A stretch of DNA of 64,000 bases from an uncultured Anaerolineae bacterium. GTDB lineage: Bacteria > Chloroflexota > Anaerolineae > Anaerolineales > Villigracilaceae. Location: NCBI GenBank assembly GCA_903822545.1, contig CAIJPN010000213.1, forward strand, positions 1-64,000, written 5' to 3'. Numbering within the stretch: the first letter of the stretch is position 1; every line of letters begins with the position of its first letter. Positions 1-9,480 of the stretch are shown here, piece by piece. A program made the position numbers and the translations under genes. The notes beneath the pieces are model-generated. The model was given only the letters and a program-made list of their open reading frames with translations, was not told the DNA's origin and made no database searches.

Positions 1-3000
1 AATTTCACCGGTAAAACCTGCGCCAATCGGCATGGGGTCGGCGCGCATCCGCACGCCATGGTCGATCACATACGGGAATTGCACCATGTTTTTTTCATGG
101 TCAATGATGCGGATGCTCATCTCCTGCGAATTAAACGTTTTGGCTATTTTTTCGCCAACCAGTTCAGCCGCTTCATCCAGGCCGATCTTGGATGCGAGCG
201 CTTCCTGGACACTGTTGATAATGGCAAGCTCCTCGGCGCGTTGTTCGGTCACCCGCAGCAAACGGCGTGTCTCATCGAACAGGCGCGCATTTTCAATCGC
301 AACCCCCATGTTGGCGGTGAGGGTTGCCAGCAGCCGCACGCTGGAAGCATTGAAAGCGTATTTTTTGTAACTTTCCACACTCACCAGGCCGATGGTGTGC
401 TCGCCAACGATGATCGGTACGCCCATCCAGGATTGCCCCAATTCGTTATCTCCCGCCGCATTGGGGATGTTGATGGCTTCAAGCGCATCGGCTTCCTGAG
501 CGGTCCCCAGCACCAGCGGTTGGCGCGAAATAATCACTTTTGATGCCAGGCCCTTGCCCAGTGGCACCGGTTCCGGCAAAGTAATATAGCCTCGGTCATA
601 ACAGTACACCATCTGTACCAGGCTTTTTTCATGATCATAAAAAAAGACGCTGGCAACTTCAGCCTGGAAAATATCGCGGACTTTGTCGCCCAGCATGCGC
701 GTCATGGTATCGATATCCATCTGGCGCGAAAGGGCTTCGCCCACGCTGTTAATGATCGCCAGTTCCGATGCGCGCTGCTCGGTTTCGTTGAGCAGGCGCT
801 GGGTTTCATCAATAAGATAGGCGTTTTCGAGCGCAACACTCAGGCTGTTGGCAATCGTGGTCAAGATGCGCACGTCCGATTCGCTGAATGCGTTTTCGCG
901 GTCGATGTTTTGGGCGGAAATGACACCGCGCACAGTCTCACCCATTAACAGTGGGACATAGATCGCAGATTGGGCCACTTCACCATCTGCCAGCACAATT
1001 GATCCAACCTCGGCTGCCCGCTCCCGCAGGTTGGTGTTGATCATCAAAGGTTGGTGAGTGCGCATCACATACGGCGAAAATCCCTTTTCGTTATGCAAGA
1101 GCGGTTCCTGCATTTGACGCTTGCCACGCTCGCTAAGATAAGGAAAAGACTCAAGCCCGGTTTGAGCGTCATAGCTCATGATAAAAAACGTTTGCGCATC
1201 GAACAGCCCGGTGATTTTGTCCCCGACCAAATCATAGATAGATTGGGTATCGAGTTTCGAGGCCAGCCCCTGCTGGACATCGTTGATGATGGCAAGCTCG
1301 TTGGCACGCTGTTCAGTTTCCTTGAGCAAGCGCTGGGTTTCGTTAAACAAACGCGCATTTTCGAGCGCGGTGCTCATGGAATTCGCCAGGGTTTGCAACA
1401 AACGCACATCTGAGTTCGTGAAGGCGTTTTCCCGCTCCAGGTTTTGCAGGGAAATCACCCCTTTGGCTTCTTCACCCACCAGCAGTGGCACAAAAATACC
1501 CGATTTGACCTCGATATCCTGGTCGATATCGTCTCCCAGCAGCACAGAATTATATTTGCGCGACTCGGCTTCGAAGTTTTCATTCACGATCAGGGGTTTG
1601 TGGGTCAGGAGTACCTGCCCGCTGAACCCGCCTTCTTCGGCTGAAAAAGGCAGCGGGCTTTGGTGCAGGCGCACCCCGTTTTCGATAATGTACGGGAAGC
1701 GCGTCAGATTGGCAGCCTTGTCATAAATCATCAACATAACTGTTTGGGCATCAAAAATCTCGCGGATTTTCGTACCCACCAGGTCATACATGGCCTGGAT
1801 GTCAGACAATGCATCCAGGCGCGATTGCACACTATTGACAATTGCCAGTTCTGCTGCGCGCTGTTGCTCGGATTTGTACAGGCGTTGGGTTTCATCAAAC
1901 AGCCGCGCATTTTGCATGGCAATGGCGGCCTGCTGTGATAATTCCTTGAGAAAATTGAGATCAGCGCGGGTGAATAGTGCCCCGCCTGTGCGCCAGACGG
2001 CCGTCATGCCGCTGACTTTTTCCCCCGTCAGGAGCGGCGCGACGAGCAAGCGTTCGTGCGCCTGGATTTCTGTCCCAGGGATATGCACCCCGCGCGGATC
2101 AGATAGTGTGTCGTTGATAAATTCCGCAGCCGCCTGCTGCGCCAGCGTGCCAATGATGCCTTCGCCCGGCTTGATGACATCGCCTTTTAATTCTTCTGAC
2201 ATGGCCCCCACCACCACAATGGCGCGATAGTTGCCATCTTCGCCGGGGATAAAAATTGCGCTGGTATTGGCGTGCAGCAGCTCGCAGGCATGGATGGCGA
2301 TTTTCTCCATCACAGAAGCCACATCCAGCGTAGCAGAAATATCGCGCCCAACCTCGTTCAATGCGGCAGTTTCACGGGCGCGGCGAGTGGTCTCATCGAA
2401 CAGCCGCGCATTTTGCAGCGCCACCCCAACACTGGCAGCGATGGTTTCCAGCAGGTGCACATCCGACTCGCTGAAAGCATTTTCGTGCTCGTAGTTTTCC
2501 AGGCCAATCATGCCCAGCAGCTGCTCAGCTACGATGATGGGCACATACACCATCGATCTGGAAATGTCGGTTCCGGGCAGGGAATTCATGCCCATGCGCG
2601 CATAATATCCGGCCATGTTTTCGTTAACTACCAGCGGCTGGCGCGTTTCGGTGAGCGACTTCCAGATTTTGGAATTTTCCGCTTTTCGGGGGGAGATATC
2701 CAGCCGTTCGTGGTGCTCGTACTCATACGGGTAGTGCATCAAGCCGGTTTCTGGTTCATACCAACGGATGCCGACATCTCCCGTAGAAAAGATCTCGCGA
2801 ACTTTGTTGCCCACCAGGTCAATTGCCCCCTGGAAATCTGGCCGCGAAGCCAGCCCTTGCTGGATACTGTTAATCACTGCCAGCTCGGCGGCGCGGCGTT
2901 GTGTCTCGGCTACCAGGCGTTGGGTTTCATCGAACAGGCGCGCATTTTCCAGCGCCACACCCACGCTGGATGCAATGGTTTGCAACAGGCGCACATCGGC

Positions 3001-3471
3001 GTCTGAGTAGGCATTTTCACGTTCATAATTTTCGAGGATGATCGACCCGATCATCTGGGCGTTGCCGATGATCGGCACAGTCAGCAGCGAAAGGCTCTGG
3101 TCAGTACCCGGTGCCAGGTTAATGCCAATTTCAGCCATTTGCGCCCGGTTATTCAGCACCACTGGCCGGCGCGTTTTCATCATCTGGAACCAGGAATTGC
3201 TGCGCGGCGGCGCGGATGGGATTTGGATGCGCTGCCCGTGCTCAAATTCATACAAATAATGCACCAGGTTTTGATGCTGGTCATACCAGCGAATGCCAAT
3301 ATCCCCGGTGTTGAAAATCTCACGGATTTTGTTGCCGACCAGGTCAATAATTGACTGGAAATCCAGCTCTGCTGCCAGCCCTTGCTGGATGCTGTTGAGC
3401 ACAGCCAGTTCGGCGTTGCGCTGGTCAAGTTCGCGCTGCAAAATGCTGAAATCCCTGGCAGGCTCATCCAT
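1..3471 (-). CDS. Multi-GAF-domain signalling protein (C-terminus beyond the window)
   Basis: The reading frame is open from an ATG at 3471 to the window edge, 1157 codons with no stop, so the C-terminus is missing. The protein is a chain of seven similar units. Each begins with a short helix of the pattern ELAxxNSxQxxLA and continues into a GAF-type sensor domain ending in a VALENARLFDETQR-like helix. The third unit is more divergent. There is no signal peptide or membrane segment in the visible part, so it is probably cytoplasmic. It overlaps the stop of the upstream response regulator by 8 bases, and an Hpt gene precedes that, so all three form one phosphorelay-type operon. A histidine kinase or output domain may lie in the unseen C-terminus. 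The bound ligands cannot be told from sequence. Confidence 0.88.
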   Translation of the reverse strand, partial: MDEPARDFSILQRELDQRNAELAVLNSIQQGLAAELDFQSIIDLVGNKIREIFNTGDIGIRWYDQHQNLVHYLYEFEHGQRIQIPSAPPRSNSWFQMMKTRRPVVLNNRAQMAEIGINLAPGTDQSLSLLTVPIIGNAQMIGSIILENYERENAYSDADVRLLQTIASSVGVALENARLFDETQRLVAETQRRAAELAVINSIQQGLASRPDFQGAIDLVGNKVREIFSTGDVGIRWYEPETGLMHYPYEYEHHERLDISPRKAENSKIWKSLTETRQPLVVNENMAGYYARMGMNSLPGTDISRSMVYVPIIVAEQLLGMIGLENYEHENAFSESDVHLLETIAASVGVALQNARLFDETTRRARETAALNEVGRDISATLDVASVMEKIAIHACELLHANTSAIFIPGEDGNYRAIVVVGAMSEELKGDVIKPGEGIIGTLAQQAAAEFINDTLSDPRGVHIPGTEIQAHERLLVAPLLTGEKVSGMTAVWRTGGALFTRADLNFLKELSQQAAIAMQNARLFDETQRLYKSEQQRAAELAIVNSVQSRLDALSDIQAMYDLVGTKIREIFDAQTVMLMIYDKAANLTRFPYIIENGVRLHQSPLPFSAEEGGFSGQVLLTHKPLIVNENFEAESRKYNSVLLGDDIDQDIEVKSGIFVPLLVGEEAKGVISLQNLERENAFTNSDVRLLQTLANSMSTALENARLFNETQRLLKETEQRANELAIINDVQQGLASKLDTQSIYDLVGDKITGLFDAQTFFIMSYDAQTGLESFPYLSERGKRQMQEPLLHNEKGFSPYVMRTHQPLMINTNLRERAAEVGSIVLADGEVAQSAIYVPLLMGETVRGVISAQNIDRENAFSESDVRILTTIANSLSVALENAYLIDETQRLLNETEQRASELAIINSVGEALSRQMDIDTMTRMLGDKVRDIFQAEVASVFFYDHEKSLVQMVYCYDRGYITLPEPVPLGKGLASKVIISRQPLVLGTAQEADALEAINIPNAAGDNELGQSWMGVPIIVGEHTIGLVSVESYKKYAFNASSVRLLATLTANMGVAIENARLFDETRRLLRVTEQRAEELAIINSVQEALASKIGLDEAAELVGEKIAKTFNSQEMSIRIIDHEKNMVQFPYVIDHGVRMRADPMPIGAGFTGEI

Positions 3472-4525
3472 TGTGCGGTTCTCCTCTGGTTACGGCGTAC
3501 ACCGCAACAGCCTGGGTTTTGCCCTTAAAGAGCACATCGCCCAGCGGTTCCAGCCCAATATCAGAAGAAAGCCCCTGGCATGTATTGCCATCAATCAAAA
3601 TGGGTTTCAGAGCCACTTTTGTGTGCGTTTCCAGCCGCGCTGCCAGGTTGACGGTATCGCCCACACAGGTATAAGTGGCCCGATCTTGTGTCCCGGCATA
3701 CCCGGCAATCACCTGCCCCGAAGCAATCCCAATCCCAATGCGGATTTGCGGTTTGTTGCGTTCGGCCTGCTGCTGGTTGAATACCTGTAGCAGTTCCTGC
3801 ATTTGCAGCGCGGCATATACCGATTGCTCACGATGATCTTCCCGCCAGACAGGAGCCCCAAAAACCGCCATCAAACCATCACCCTGGATCAGGTTAACGA
3901 TACCAGCATGTTTATTGATGGCATCAAACATCAAGGCGTAGTAATTATTGAGCAGTTCGATCGTATCTGCCGGGTCTTGCGATTCAGAAATGGTGGTGAA
4001 GTTGCGGATATCGGCGAACATGGCGGAGGCTTCGACATATTTTCCACCCAGCGAAAAGCCCTTTGCCAGCAATTCTTCTGCCACTGCGCTGGTGGCAAAG
4101 GTGCGGAAGAGTTTTCTCTGCTGGTCACGCAGGCGTTTCTTTTCCAGGCTGGCATTTACACGCGCACGCAACAAGATCGGGTTAACAGGTTTCGAAAGAT
4201 AATCTTCTGCGCCAAGTTCAACACATTTAACCACCGCATCCAACTCGTCCATAGCAGAGGTCATGATGATGGGGATTTGGCGCAGTTCCACATCTTTCAG
4301 GCAGGCTTCCAGCACCTGGAATCCATCCATGACCGGCATTTCAATGTCCAGCAGCATCAGGTCAAATGACTGTTCGCGCAGCTTGATCAAGCCCTCTGCG
4401 CCATTTTCTGCGGTTTCAACAACGTGCCCCTGTTTTTCGAGGCTGCGGGTGAGTACGATGCGGTTGACTTTGTTGTCATCTACAACCAATAGCTTTGCCG
4501 GTACCGGGGCTGTATCCATTCTCAC
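3464..4525 (-). CDS. Response regulator with class III nucleotide cyclase output domain
   Basis: 353 aa. Residues 10-125 are a receiver domain with acidic pair D16/D17, phosphoacceptor D60 in LLLDIEMPVMDG, S90 and K112. A linker helix leads to a class III adenylate/guanylate cyclase domain (about 160-345) with metal aspartates D172 (FADIRNFT) and D216 (QGDGLMAVFGAP) and the transition-state Asn/Arg in VNLAARLE. The residues that normally read the purine are unusual: the Lys four residues before D216 is Leu212, and the partner Asp is Thr. Either the substrate is read differently or activity is altered. It lies 47 bases after an Hpt gene and overlaps the multi-GAF gene, which fits control by phosphotransfer. 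The fold is certain; cAMP as product is inferred. Confidence 0.92.
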   Translation of the reverse strand: MRMDTAPVPAKLLVVDDNKVNRIVLTRSLEKQGHVVETAENGAEGLIKLREQSFDLMLLDIEMPVMDGFQVLEACLKDVELRQIPIIMTSAMDELDAVVKCVELGAEDYLSKPVNPILLRARVNASLEKKRLRDQQRKLFRTFATSAVAEELLAKGFSLGGKYVEASAMFADIRNFTTISESQDPADTIELLNNYYALMFDAINKHAGIVNLIQGDGLMAVFGAPVWREDHREQSVYAALQMQELLQVFNQQQAERNKPQIRIGIGIASGQVIAGYAGTQDRATYTCVGDTVNLAARLETHTKVALKPILIDGNTCQGLSSDIGLEPLGDVLFKGKTQAVAVYAVTRGEPHNG

Positions 4526-4572
4526 GATCCTTTTTTGAACTGAGCACTGCGCTGGTTAAAAATGACAACAAC

Positions 4573-4908
4573 CTACGGTTTCAGGTTTCCCAACTGCCCC
4601 GCCACCTGCTGGAAAACCACTTCCAGTTTTTCAAGGCGATCCCCGATATCAAAATTTGCTTCACGCCCGAAGCCTTCGAGTTCCCTCGCAAGCGCAGCCA
4701 GATCGGTTGCGCCGAAGGTAGCCGCGTTTGATTTAAGCGAGTGCGCCGCACGGCGAAAAACATCAGCATCCTGTTTTTCAAGCCCCGTGCGGATCTGCGC
4801 GATCATATTGGGCGCATCATCGATAAACGTGTCGATTAACTCACCGATGAAATCTTCTCCAGCGGTGTCTTTTAACTCATTAAAAACGTGCATATCAATC
4901 TGTGACAT
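4573..4908 (-). CDS. Histidine phosphotransfer (Hpt) domain protein
   Basis: 111 aa, a single Hpt four-helix domain. The motif AAHSLKSNAATFGA places the phosphoacceptor at H56. No other domain is present, so this is a stand-alone phosphocarrier in the cytoplasm. It is the first gene of a minus-strand set Hpt, response-regulator cyclase, multi-GAF protein, so it probably shuttles phosphate between a hybrid kinase and the receiver of the next gene. The start has an AGG-rich ribosome binding site (GGAGGTAGGAAATG). No kinase is visible in the window. Confidence 0.9.
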   Translation of the reverse strand: MSQIDMHVFNELKDTAGEDFIGELIDTFIDDAPNMIAQIRTGLEKQDADVFRRAAHSLKSNAATFGATDLAALARELEGFGREANFDIGDRLEKLEVVFQQVAGQLGNLKP

Positions 4909-5170
4909 TTCCTACCTCCAAACCTGGGCGGAGTGTGCCGTTTTTTTTCGGCGATGGATCGCTTGCTGCTCCCGGGCGTTCATCGAACGGGGCAGAAAGA
5001 TAAACTTTTCTGCCAGGGAGTGCGGCCCCACGCAGATTGATTCTACAACAAACCGCAGCTTTTTTACCAAAAGCCTGGGGACATGTCTCAACCCGCGCGG
5101 GTAGTGTGGCGCCAGGCTTTGGGCTGTATCCCGTTAATCCGCAACCAGGTTGTGGCTTTTCCCCCTTACC

Positions 5171-5204
5171 AGGAACCCCTCTCCTGGCGGGGAGAAGGGT
5201 TCCT
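5171..5204 (+). repeat. Palindromic hairpin repeat in a gene-free stretch
   Basis: The stretch 4909-5274 holds no credible gene. Its only clear structure is this inverted repeat: 14-base arms AGGAACCCCTCTCC and GGAGAAGGGTTCCT with one mismatch and a 6-base loop. It is followed on the plus strand by TTTTT, so it could act as a terminator for plus-strand transcription, but no plus-strand gene ends here. The core CCCTCTCC/GGAGAGGG resembles two other palindromes in this window (48855 and 58041), so it is more likely a dispersed repeat. Confidence 0.6.
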
Positions 5205-5274
5205 TTTTGTTCATTTTCAGGCCTGATCCAAAAACCCAGGCAAAGCGCACATTTACCTGGATGCATCCATGAAA

Positions 5275-7233
5275 CTATGGCACATAATACTCTACGAATA
5301 ACACGGGGCGGTAGGCGATGGTGGTGCTGTTGCCGCTGTAAAACCGTATGAAGTTGGCAATGCCATTGTTATTGTCATCCAGCTTGAACCGCAGGCGCAC
5401 CTGCGTCAGACCCGAATTGCTGCCCAATTTGTTAATGGACGCTTTGGCGGCAGTCAGGTCAAATCTGTACCAGCTGTCTAGCAGCGTCGGGCTAAACGGG
5501 CCAAGTGTTTTCCCTGCCACAGCCTGGAAATCACTGACTGCCAGGGCCGATGAAGCTCCAAAAAAGCCCGGTTTTATATCCACCAGCATGCCTTGTAAAA
5601 GCGTAAATGGGTCACCGGTTCCTCCGGTTACCTGCTTCCTGACCTTGAGTGTGACCCCGGTGATCACAGCATTATCTGGCAGGCCTGGGCCTGTGCTGAA
5701 AGATAACAGACCGCGATATTGCTTTTTGGTGGCATCGTCGCCCACATTGAATGTGTATGCCAGGCTGTCAAATTTCCCACCCAGGCTGCTGGTTTCAGAC
5801 GATTCGAGCAGCCACCCGTCCTGCGCTCCACTGGACGAGAAAGATTTTGTCACCAATACCGGTTGGGTGCGGAAACTCCACCAGGTTCCGCTGTTGGCGT
5901 AGGTAGCTCCATTTGAATTAACGGCGCGTGCCTGCCAGTAATAGCTGACCCCGGGCTGCAACCCGTCCAGGGGTGCGCTGGTGGCTACGCCGTTATCCAA
6001 CCACCCGCTGGAACAGGCGTTATCATTGCTGGTGTCATAACAATACTCATAGGATGCAGCTGTGTCGCTGTTTTCCCACGCCAGGGATAGCGCAAGCGGC
6101 TGTCCGGTTGCGTTGTTCACCGGGCTGGTTTTGGCAAAATCCCCGGGCAGCGGCCCTGGCGTGTCGGTGATGGTCGGGATGGCGGTTACAGTGGCAGTAG
6201 CGCCTTCATTGAGAAAAGCCAGGTGCGCAACTGACCCAACTGTGGCAGCCACTATTTGGGTGAAATAAGGCATATCCAGCCGAGCGAGCGTGTCAGCAGT
6301 GGTATGGTAGTTGGGGTTGAAATCCCCCCAGCTTACCAGGTCGCCATCATCTTCAATGATGCACACCGCCGGGTAACTCTGAGACCAGAACGAGCCGTGA
6401 TCGCTGTCAGCCATGCCATAGGTTGTGACGATAGGGGTCAGGTTGATGTTGTAGGTGTTGACCACCGAAACAAACAGGTTGGCAATCTCCAGGTCTTTGG
6501 CGCCGGTGCTGGCAGGGCGGGTATGAACACGCATGGTCGGGTCGCCATCACTTTCCCAGCCGAGCATATCCAGGTTCACCACCGCAACAATATTTTCACC
6601 GGCTGCGCGGGCTGTTCTGGCATAATCATCACTGCCGTACAAACCCTGTTCTTCGCCGGTGAAAAAGACGAAGCGGATGGTGCGCTCAAAGGTATGCTGG
6701 CTGAGCAGTTTGGCAGCCAGCATCAGGGCTGCCGAGCCACTGGCATTGTCATCTGCGCCGGGGGCCAGGCTGCCATTTGGCATGTTATCAATATGCGCGG
6801 TCAGCAAAATAATTTCGCCTGGGCGGGTGGAGCCGGTCAGCGTTCCTATTACGTTGCGGTTGGAAAAACCACCAGCCGCCCAGGTGTCATAGCTGACCGA
6901 ATCCAGCCCCGGCTGCGCCAGCAGGTATTCATAAGCATATTGCGTGGCTTTTTGGATCGGCGTTCCCGAGCCCGTGTTGCGCGTGCTCAAGGTGTAACTG
7001 CTTCCGCCGATGGTGACAGGCTGGCTGCCACTCAGACCGGCGACATAAGTATACAAAGTACCCTGGTCAACCTGTGAAATCAGCCCGGCGACTGTCGGGT
7101 CGAATTGCACTGTGTACGCTGCGCCGCGCGATACTTGTGTTTGCAGCAGGCTGAGCAGCACCGCCAACATGATGGTCAAGAAAATGGAAGTTTTTGTGTG
7201 GATTCCCCGTGGGTTTTGATGTTGTTTTTCCAT
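5275..7233 (-). CDS. Secreted M28-family zinc aminopeptidase with C-terminal beta-sandwich domains
   Basis: 652 aa from ATG 7233, chosen over an upstream ATG at 7269 because AGAAAGAGG lies just before it. Residues 1-40 form an export signal with hydrophobic core SIFLTIMLAVLLSLL. The M28 domain carries H147 (AHIDN), D162 (GADDNASG), catalytic E194 and ligand E195 (TGEEQGLYGS), an Asp in NLDMLGWE and a final His in NPNYHTTADT, the full co-catalytic di-zinc set. After a Thr/Pro linker come a fibronectin-type-III-like domain (around 380-460) and a C-terminal module resembling DNRLRE/CBM-like beta-sandwiches. It should hydrolyse peptides outside the cell. It is monocistronic and divergent from the HdrD-like gene. 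Confidence 0.9.
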   Translation of the reverse strand: MEKQHQNPRGIHTKTSIFLTIMLAVLLSLLQTQVSRGAAYTVQFDPTVAGLISQVDQGTLYTYVAGLSGSQPVTIGGSSYTLSTRNTGSGTPIQKATQYAYEYLLAQPGLDSVSYDTWAAGGFSNRNVIGTLTGSTRPGEIILLTAHIDNMPNGSLAPGADDNASGSAALMLAAKLLSQHTFERTIRFVFFTGEEQGLYGSDDYARTARAAGENIVAVVNLDMLGWESDGDPTMRVHTRPASTGAKDLEIANLFVSVVNTYNINLTPIVTTYGMADSDHGSFWSQSYPAVCIIEDDGDLVSWGDFNPNYHTTADTLARLDMPYFTQIVAATVGSVAHLAFLNEGATATVTAIPTITDTPGPLPGDFAKTSPVNNATGQPLALSLAWENSDTAASYEYCYDTSNDNACSSGWLDNGVATSAPLDGLQPGVSYYWQARAVNSNGATYANSGTWWSFRTQPVLVTKSFSSSGAQDGWLLESSETSSLGGKFDSLAYTFNVGDDATKKQYRGLLSFSTGPGLPDNAVITGVTLKVRKQVTGGTGDPFTLLQGMLVDIKPGFFGASSALAVSDFQAVAGKTLGPFSPTLLDSWYRFDLTAAKASINKLGSNSGLTQVRLRFKLDDNNNGIANFIRFYSGNSTTIAYRPVLFVEYYVP

Positions 7234-7376
7234 GTTACACCTCTTTCTGTGTAACATATTATTGCACACTACCCGATTTGTGACATCATGCGCAATATAG
7301 GCTAGAAGTACTATTCCGCTTCACAAACAAGCAAGGTGATCATGCGCCAACCGCCTGAGATACCGTTTTCCGGCAG

Positions 7377-7404
7377 TTGCGATAATCAAAAGTTGTGCTA
7401 GACT
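7377..7404 (+). promoter_or_regulatory. Candidate sigma70 promoter of the HdrD-like gene
   Basis: TTGCGA (7377-7382) and TAGACT (7399-7404) are separated by 16 bases and lie 45 bases before the start codon at 7450. A GGAGG ribosome binding site follows at 7440-7444. Seen by motif match only. Confidence 0.45.
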
Positions 7405-7449
7405 CATAACATCACACCTGCACAAAAAATCACTATCGATGGAGGCCCC

Positions 7450-9462
7450 ATGCTCACACCTGTCGAGAAAATCCTGTTTGCCATCGCGGTCGTTGTTTCC
7501 CTGTATTACACCTGGAAAGGCGTCCAGCGTATCCTGAAAAACATCGCCAGCGGGCAGGGCAAACCCGATTGGAACGTAGTCGCCAAAAAAGCGGGCGGCG
7601 CGATCGTCAAATTCCTGACGTTCCAGCCCGTTTTTCGTTTCCGGCTTATCCCCAGCTTCCTGCACGGGCTGATCGGCTGGGGCTTCATCGGATTCCTGCT
7701 CATCAACCTTGGCGACCTGATCTACGCCTACTTTGATTGGCGCCTGCTCGACAACACCGGCATTTTTGGGGATGTGTACCGGCTGCTGGCTGATATTTTG
7801 AACATAGCGATTTTGGTGGGAATCGTGGCGATGGCAGTTCGCCGCTTTATCCTCCGCCCTGCCACTTTGACCACGCGCCAATCGACTTTGCTCGACCCGT
7901 TAGCGCGCACCGGCATCAATCGTGATTCCGCTATCGTGGCCGGGTTCATCTTCATCCACAATACCAGCCGCCTGCTGGGAGAATCCTTCTTCCTCGCGCA
8001 GCACGGCGAAACTGACAGCTGGCAGCCATTCATTTCAACGGTATCCAAGCTCTGGGTGGGGGTCGATCCGATGGTGTTAACTGTTGGAGAGCACCTGGCC
8101 TTCTGGCTGTCGGTAGGAGCCGTCGTGGCGTTCCTGCCCTATTTCCCCTACTCCAAACACCTGCACCTGTTTTTCGCCCCGATCAACTTTGCGCTCAAAC
8201 CCGAAAGAAAATCGATCGGTCAGCTCAGCTACATCAACCTGGATGATGAAAAAATCGAACAGTTTGGCGCGGCCAAAGTCAGCGATCTGGGCTACGAGCA
8301 GATTGTGGATGCCTATTCGTGCATCATGTGTTTCCGCTGCCAGGAAGTCTGCCCGGCCTACAACACCGGCAAAATTCTGTCTCCTGCGGCGCTGGAAATC
8401 AACAAACGCTACAACTTCAACCACGGCGGCGGGACGGATAAACCGCTGACGGAACTGATCCCCGAAGAAGCGGTCTGGGCCTGCACATCTTGCGGCGCGT
8501 GCGTGGATATTTGCCCGGTGGGCAACGAACCGATGCGCGACATTCTCGAAATCCGCCGCAACCTGGCGATGATGGAAAGCAGCTTCCCGAAGCAGCTTGA
8601 GACGGCTTTCAAGGGCATGGAACGCAACATGAACCCATGGAACGTCAACCAGGGCGACCGGATGAAGTGGGCCGCTGGCATGAAAGTCCCGACGATTGAG
8701 CAAAACCCCGAGCCGGATATTCTCTGGTGGGTGGGCTGCGCCCCGGCGACCGATGCCCGCGCCCAGAAAACTGCCCAGGCTTTTGCCAAAATCCTGAACG
8801 CGGCTGGCGTCAGCTATGCGGTACTCGGCAAAAGCGAACAATGCACCGGTGACTCAGCCCGCCGCGCCGGGCGCGAGGATATTTTCTTTGGCCTGGCGAT
8901 GGGCAATGTGGAGATTTTGAACGAAGTAGGTGCCGGGTCTCCCGGCCCGGATGGCAAGCAAATGCGCATCGTCACCACCTGCCCGCACTGCCTGCACACC
9001 ATCAAGAACGAGTACCCGGCCTTTGGCGGCAACTACGAGGTGATCCATCACACGCAGTTCATCAACGAGTTGGTGGGGGCGGGGAAGGTGCAGTTATCAA
9101 TGAGCAGTGACCAGTTATCGGTAACGTTCCACGACCCGTGCTATCTCGGACGGCATAACGGGATCACTGGAGAACCGCGTAACGTTTTGCAGAGCACCGG
9201 GGCTGTAACCGTCGAAATGCCACGCACTGGAGCCAAATCGTTCTGCTGCGGCGCAGGCGGTGCGCAAATGTGGAAGGAAGAAGAAGCGGGCACGCAAAAG
9301 GTCAATGTAGCCCGTTTCGTCGAAGCCAAAGCCACCGGCGCGCAGATGGTGGCCGTCGGCTGCCCGTTCTGCCTGACGATGATGGTGGACGCATCCAAAG
9401 CCGATAATGACTCGCTGCAAGTCAAGGATGTGGCCGAAATTGTGGCCGAGCGAATCAAATAA
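7450..9462 (+). CDS. Membrane-bound HdrD-like (Fe-S)-binding oxidoreductase
   Basis: 670 aa, start set by GATGGAGGCCCCATG. The N-terminal 230 residues contain about five membrane helices like a NarI/HdrE cytochrome b unit. Two [4Fe-4S] ferredoxin motifs follow: CIMCFRCQEVCP from C291 and CTSCGACVDICP from C345. The C-terminal part has two CCG-type domains; the second ends in DPCYLGRHNG and FCCGAGG (C599/C600), the first in a degenerate GC...C form. This is the layout of HmeD/DsrMK-like proteins that pass electrons between menaquinone and a cytoplasmic thiol or Fe-S partner. The exact partner is unknown. The segment at 9091-9120 (VQLSMSSDQLSV) derives from a short repeat. An SUMF-type gene follows after 18 bases. 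Confidence 0.88.
   Translation: MLTPVEKILFAIAVVVSLYYTWKGVQRILKNIASGQGKPDWNVVAKKAGGAIVKFLTFQPVFRFRLIPSFLHGLIGWGFIGFLLINLGDLIYAYFDWRLLDNTGIFGDVYRLLADILNIAILVGIVAMAVRRFILRPATLTTRQSTLLDPLARTGINRDSAIVAGFIFIHNTSRLLGESFFLAQHGETDSWQPFISTVSKLWVGVDPMVLTVGEHLAFWLSVGAVVAFLPYFPYSKHLHLFFAPINFALKPERKSIGQLSYINLDDEKIEQFGAAKVSDLGYEQIVDAYSCIMCFRCQEVCPAYNTGKILSPAALEINKRYNFNHGGGTDKPLTELIPEEAVWACTSCGACVDICPVGNEPMRDILEIRRNLAMMESSFPKQLETAFKGMERNMNPWNVNQGDRMKWAAGMKVPTIEQNPEPDILWWVGCAPATDARAQKTAQAFAKILNAAGVSYAVLGKSEQCTGDSARRAGREDIFFGLAMGNVEILNEVGAGSPGPDGKQMRIVTTCPHCLHTIKNEYPAFGGNYEVIHHTQFINELVGAGKVQLSMSSDQLSVTFHDPCYLGRHNGITGEPRNVLQSTGAVTVEMPRTGAKSFCCGAGGAQMWKEEEAGTQKVNVARFVEAKATGAQMVAVGCPFCLTMMVDASKADNDSLQVKDVAEIVAERIK
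9091..9120 (+). repeat. In-frame CAGTTATCA/TGATCAGT-type repeat inside the HdrD-like gene
   Basis: Tandem-like units CAGTTATCAATGAGCAGTGA and CCAGTTATCG encode residues 548-557, just before the conserved FHDPCY motif. Related units occur at 34741, 50727, 51101 and 53835. It adds a short polar loop without breaking the frame. Confidence 0.55.
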
Positions 9463-9480
9463 AAGGGTTCTGTAATCATC

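Noticed and set aside
58-543. Open frames of 100-240 codons on the plus strand across 1-3.3 kb
   Set aside because: They lie antisense to the regular GAF repeats and repeat with the same period, as expected for shadows of the real gene.
4895-5266. 123-codon open frame on the minus strand
   Set aside because: It overlaps the Hpt start, contains a palindromic repeat, and is low-complexity Pro/Gly/Arg sequence with no family resemblance.
6256-7077. 273-codon open frame on the plus strand
   Set aside because: Antisense to the M28 peptidase, which has all its catalytic residues.
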